The position numbers and the translations under genes are program-made. From Pseudobdellovibrionaceae bacterium (lineage in GTDB: Bacteria > Bdellovibrionota > Bdellovibrionia > Bdellovibrionales > Bdellovibrionaceae), in the NCBI GenBank assembly GCA_022843825.1, contig JALHMX010000001.1, forward strand, positions 62,001 through 126,000: DNA of 64,000 nucleotides. Reading direction: 5' to 3'. The notes below the pieces were generated by a model that was not told the origin of the DNA, ran no database searches, and saw only the letters and a program-made list of their open reading frames with translations. Position 1 is the first letter of the stretch, and every line of letters begins with the position of its first letter. This document shows positions 62,065 to 64,000 of this stretch, piece by piece.

Positions 62065-62736
62065 TTGAATCTTAAAGATTTACAACTTTACGTATTTTCA
62101 GGGCGCGGCCACTTGGAACAAGAGCAACATTACTATGAAAAATGTTATGAGACTTGGAAAAACATTTGGAAACAAACGTTTCTAGAGCTTGATGGTAATG
62201 ATAAATTATATTCAGATAATTTTACACGCCAAGATAAAATACTTGGATTATTTTACAAAGATGTGTGCGTGGCCGTAGCAGGCTTAAGGACGAGTAATTT
62301 TTTGTTTAAAAACAGTGAAGACGATTCAATTTTTTCGTCATGGAATCTGGATGCAATAGCGAAGCTAATTAAAGAGGGTTCTCGCGTTATGGTTTGCAGT
62401 AATTTAGCAGTACATCCTGATTACAGAGGAGAAATATCTTATGGGCTTACTTTAAAAAATTTAATAACATACTTAGCGACCAAGCAGTTTTTAGAGTCAG
62501 ACTGTGACTCGATGGCAGGAACGGCGCGAGTAAATCGCGGAGCAAATAAGGTAGCCTATAGTAATGGAGCACACTTAATACAGAAATCTGAAATGCATGG
62601 AGTAGAAGTGGATCTGGTGGCATTTTACAAAAGCGAGTTAATTAATAGAGTTGGCGATTTAAAAGGCGATTCTATTTGGAATAAACGTATTGATTTTACA
62701 GAAGTTAAATTTAACAAAACATTGCGAGTCGCTTAA
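62065..62736 (+). CDS. GNAT-fold N-acyltransferase-like protein
   Basis: 223 residues from TTG 62065, with AAAGGA about 6 bases upstream. The C-terminal half has the GNAT pattern VCSNLAVHPDYRGEISYGLT (about 111-130), then SMAGTARVNRGANKVAYSNG (about 151-170), with a final EVDLVAFYKSE. The N-terminal region contains NFTRQDKILGLFYKDVCVAV. The size and look recall N-acyl amino acid or signal synthases, which also use a GNAT fold, but the substrate is unknown. It is followed after 19 bases by a diiron-oxygenase-like gene, so the two likely modify the same product. Confidence 0.72.
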   Translation: MNLKDLQLYVFSGRGHLEQEQHYYEKCYETWKNIWKQTFLELDGNDKLYSDNFTRQDKILGLFYKDVCVAVAGLRTSNFLFKNSEDDSIFSSWNLDAIAKLIKEGSRVMVCSNLAVHPDYRGEISYGLTLKNLITYLATKQFLESDCDSMAGTARVNRGANKVAYSNGAHLIQKSEMHGVEVDLVAFYKSELINRVGDLKGDSIWNKRIDFTEVKFNKTLRVA

Positions 62737-62755
62737 TGACAAAGGGGAATTTTTT

Positions 62756-63397
62756 ATGACACTTGAACAACTAGCACGTCAGGAAACAGCTAAGACAAAA
62801 GATATTATTTTAAACTATCCGTGGGAAGATCCAAAAGCCTATGCGATGTGGTTAGCCCAGACATATTATATGGTATCACATTCAACACGTTTGGTGGCGT
62901 TGGCGGGAGCCTACGTGCCAGTAGGAAATGAATCCTTGCATGCTCGATTTGTAGATCATTCTAAAGAAGAACGCGGGCATCAGGCTGTATGCGTAGCCGA
63001 CATGAAACAGCTGGGTTATAAATTGAGTGATTTTCCTATGACATTTCAAGCGCAGGCGATGTATCAGATACAATATTATTGGATTCAGTTTCGTGGAGCA
63101 GCCTCGTTTTTTGGTTACACTTTAGCTTTGGAATGCTTAGCAGAGGAGTTTGGTCCGCAACTAGCCGCTAAAGTTTTAAAAGCCCACGGACCTAAAGCAT
63201 CCATGTTTTTAAAACTACACAGTGAAGATGACCAAGAGCACACCCAGTCCGCCTTTAAACAAATTGAAAAGCTTTCTCCGGAAGATGCCCAAGCAGCTAA
63301 AGATAATTTAATTATTTCTAGCGAGATCTATCGATCTATGTTGATCGAAGCTCAAGCTAAGTTGAAGCAGAATTTATCGAAGAAGCAAGCGGCTTAA
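62756..63397 (+). CDS. Heme-oxygenase-like diiron redox protein (TENA/PqqC superfamily)
   Basis: 213 residues from ATG 62756, with AAAGGGG upstream. All-helical with HSTRLVALAGAYVP (about 43-56), the first metal motif HSKEERGHQAVCVAD (about 68-82) and a second LHSEDDQEHTQSAFKQIE (about 155-172), giving the Glu, His, Asp, His set of the iron-containing redox enzyme family (heme-oxygenase-like diiron oxygenases and oxidases). Members cleave or oxidise lipids and amino-acid-derived metabolites. Coupling to a GNAT-like acyltransferase suggests oxidation of an acyl product. The gene end overlaps the convergent gene by 41 bases. Confidence 0.82.
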   Translation: MTLEQLARQETAKTKDIILNYPWEDPKAYAMWLAQTYYMVSHSTRLVALAGAYVPVGNESLHARFVDHSKEERGHQAVCVADMKQLGYKLSDFPMTFQAQAMYQIQYYWIQFRGAASFFGYTLALECLAEEFGPQLAAKVLKAHGPKASMFLKLHSEDDQEHTQSAFKQIEKLSPEDAQAAKDNLIISSEIYRSMLIEAQAKLKQNLSKKQAA

Positions 63398-64000
63398 AAA
63401 CTACAACATTATCAATTAGTTTTTTAGTAATCGTTTTGCTGGCTTCGATACGAGGGCTTTCAATAGCTAATGTAGCTACAGGCCTGCCTTCTTGAGAAAA
63501 TAGTGGCGCTATATAATGTATATCATCTGATATATTCAATCGATCTTGGGATTTAAGCTCAGAAATAGTATGGGTTTTCAGTTCTGGCTTTATGACAGAA
63601 CGAACTTCACTGGCGTAGATTTGTTTAACATAAGTTAGCAACTGCTCCTCAAAACTAATATCGCGAGTATACAGCTCCGGCATTTGATAACAATACAGCT
63701 TTTCCAATGAATACGAACAGAACTTAAAAAAATTAAGATTTCTGAAGACTTGGACCAGGCTCGAGTTATGAATTTCTATGACATTTCCTGATTTAATATA
63801 AGTGAATAAATCTGAAGTTGGGCGATAGCCCAACTGTGATAATGCATTCCAAACGACACGGATAGAATCAAGCAAGCTTGAACCCTCAGCCTGTACCGCT
63901 TTGTAGACATTAAGATAAATTTGTAATGAATTTAAAATGTTAAAACGTGCCTCGCTATTTAGATTAGAGAAGTGTTCAAGATTGCTATTGTGAAAAGGGA
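63357..64000 (-). CDS. GAF-like sensor-type protein (5' end outside window)
   Basis: The frame is open on the minus strand from the stop at 63357 to the window edge, about 214 residues, so the start lies beyond 64000. A helical N-terminal part is followed by a GAF/PAS-like fold, with KSQDRLNISDDIHYIAPLFS leading to EGRPVATLAIESPR. No catalytic motif is visible in this portion, so a sensor domain of a regulator or kinase is a guess. It converges with the diiron gene and may respond to its product. Confidence 0.6.
   Translation of the reverse strand, partial: PFHNSNLEHFSNLNSEARFNILNSLQIYLNVYKAVQAEGSSLLDSIRVVWNALSQLGYRPTSDLFTYIKSGNVIEIHNSSLVQVFRNLNFFKFCSYSLEKLYCYQMPELYTRDISFEEQLLTYVKQIYASEVRSVIKPELKTHTISELKSQDRLNISDDIHYIAPLFSQEGRPVATLAIESPRIEASKTITKKLIDNVVVFKPLASSINSAST

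Noticed and set aside
1-64000. CRISPR arrays, tRNA or rRNA genes
   Set aside because: No regularly spaced direct repeats of suitable size and no tRNA cloverleaf or rRNA-like stretch were noticed while reading both strands; a covariance search was not possible.

Overview
The window looks like chromosomal DNA of a free-living or predatory Gram-negative bacterium, most likely a Bdellovibrio-like member of Bdellovibrionota. This is an inference from general features: moderate-to-low GC, tightly packed operons with ATGA start/stop overlaps, a large lipoprotein built from two-cysteine beta repeats, many secreted and envelope proteins, and a rich set of ion transporters. No rRNA, tRNA or CRISPR array was seen, so taxonomy rests on protein style only.

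Region 1 (1-10.8 kb) is a defence island. A very AT-rich membrane-protein gene and a ribbon-helix-helix gene lead into a complete, translationally coupled type I restriction-modification operon (hsdM, a 70-residue Cys-rich protein, hsdS, hsdR, a YgjP-type metallopeptidase). It is followed by a winged-helix/TIR-like protein on the opposite strand and a membrane-anchored Mrr-type nuclease. Region 2 (10.8-15.1 kb) holds an oxidoreductase, the AzlCD amino-acid exporter, a VOC protein, a GNAT gene remnant and a Fic AMPylator preceded by two identically spaced inverted repeats.

Region 3 (15.1-24 kb) is a six-gene Mrp Na+/H+ antiporter operon, read leftwards, and a large repeat lipoprotein. Region 4 (24.2-29 kb) is a likely light/oxidative stress group: DoxX, photolyase, GTP cyclohydrolase I, a DCC-family protein, and a GbsR/MarR regulator with an ABC1 kinase. 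A perfect palindrome carries the start codons of both divergent genes. Region 5 (29-39.5 kb) has a TauE/SafE exporter, two gene scraps, an NfeD/slipin pair, a cation-chloride cotransporter with an MscS channel, an SLC13-type transporter, and a coupled peroxide-stress operon (DUF302, 1-Cys peroxiredoxin, DUF2231-like, OsmC).

Region 6 (39.5-49.6 kb) contains a rare GNAT-PEP carboxylase fusion downstream of the nitrilase that in YhcX-type proteins is joined to that same GNAT domain. It continues with a DUF1993 gene sharing frame with a start-codon-less alpha-toroid gene, two amino-acid symporters and the RadD helicase. Region 7 (49.5-61.8 kb) is envelope and stress genes: a REP-like hairpin, small proteins, a PQQ-type sugar dehydrogenase, secreted proteins, an MscS/GNAT/cardiolipin synthase/MazG/DUF4336 operon, Hsp20 with an unlisted 53-residue small protein upstream, a DUF2914 protein, and a redoxin with its DsbD-type reductase. 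Region 8 (61.8-64 kb) is a small locus of a GNAT-like synthase, a heme-oxygenase-like diiron protein and a convergent partial sensor-like gene cut by the window edge. It is the best candidate here for an undescribed small-molecule signalling or biosynthesis system.
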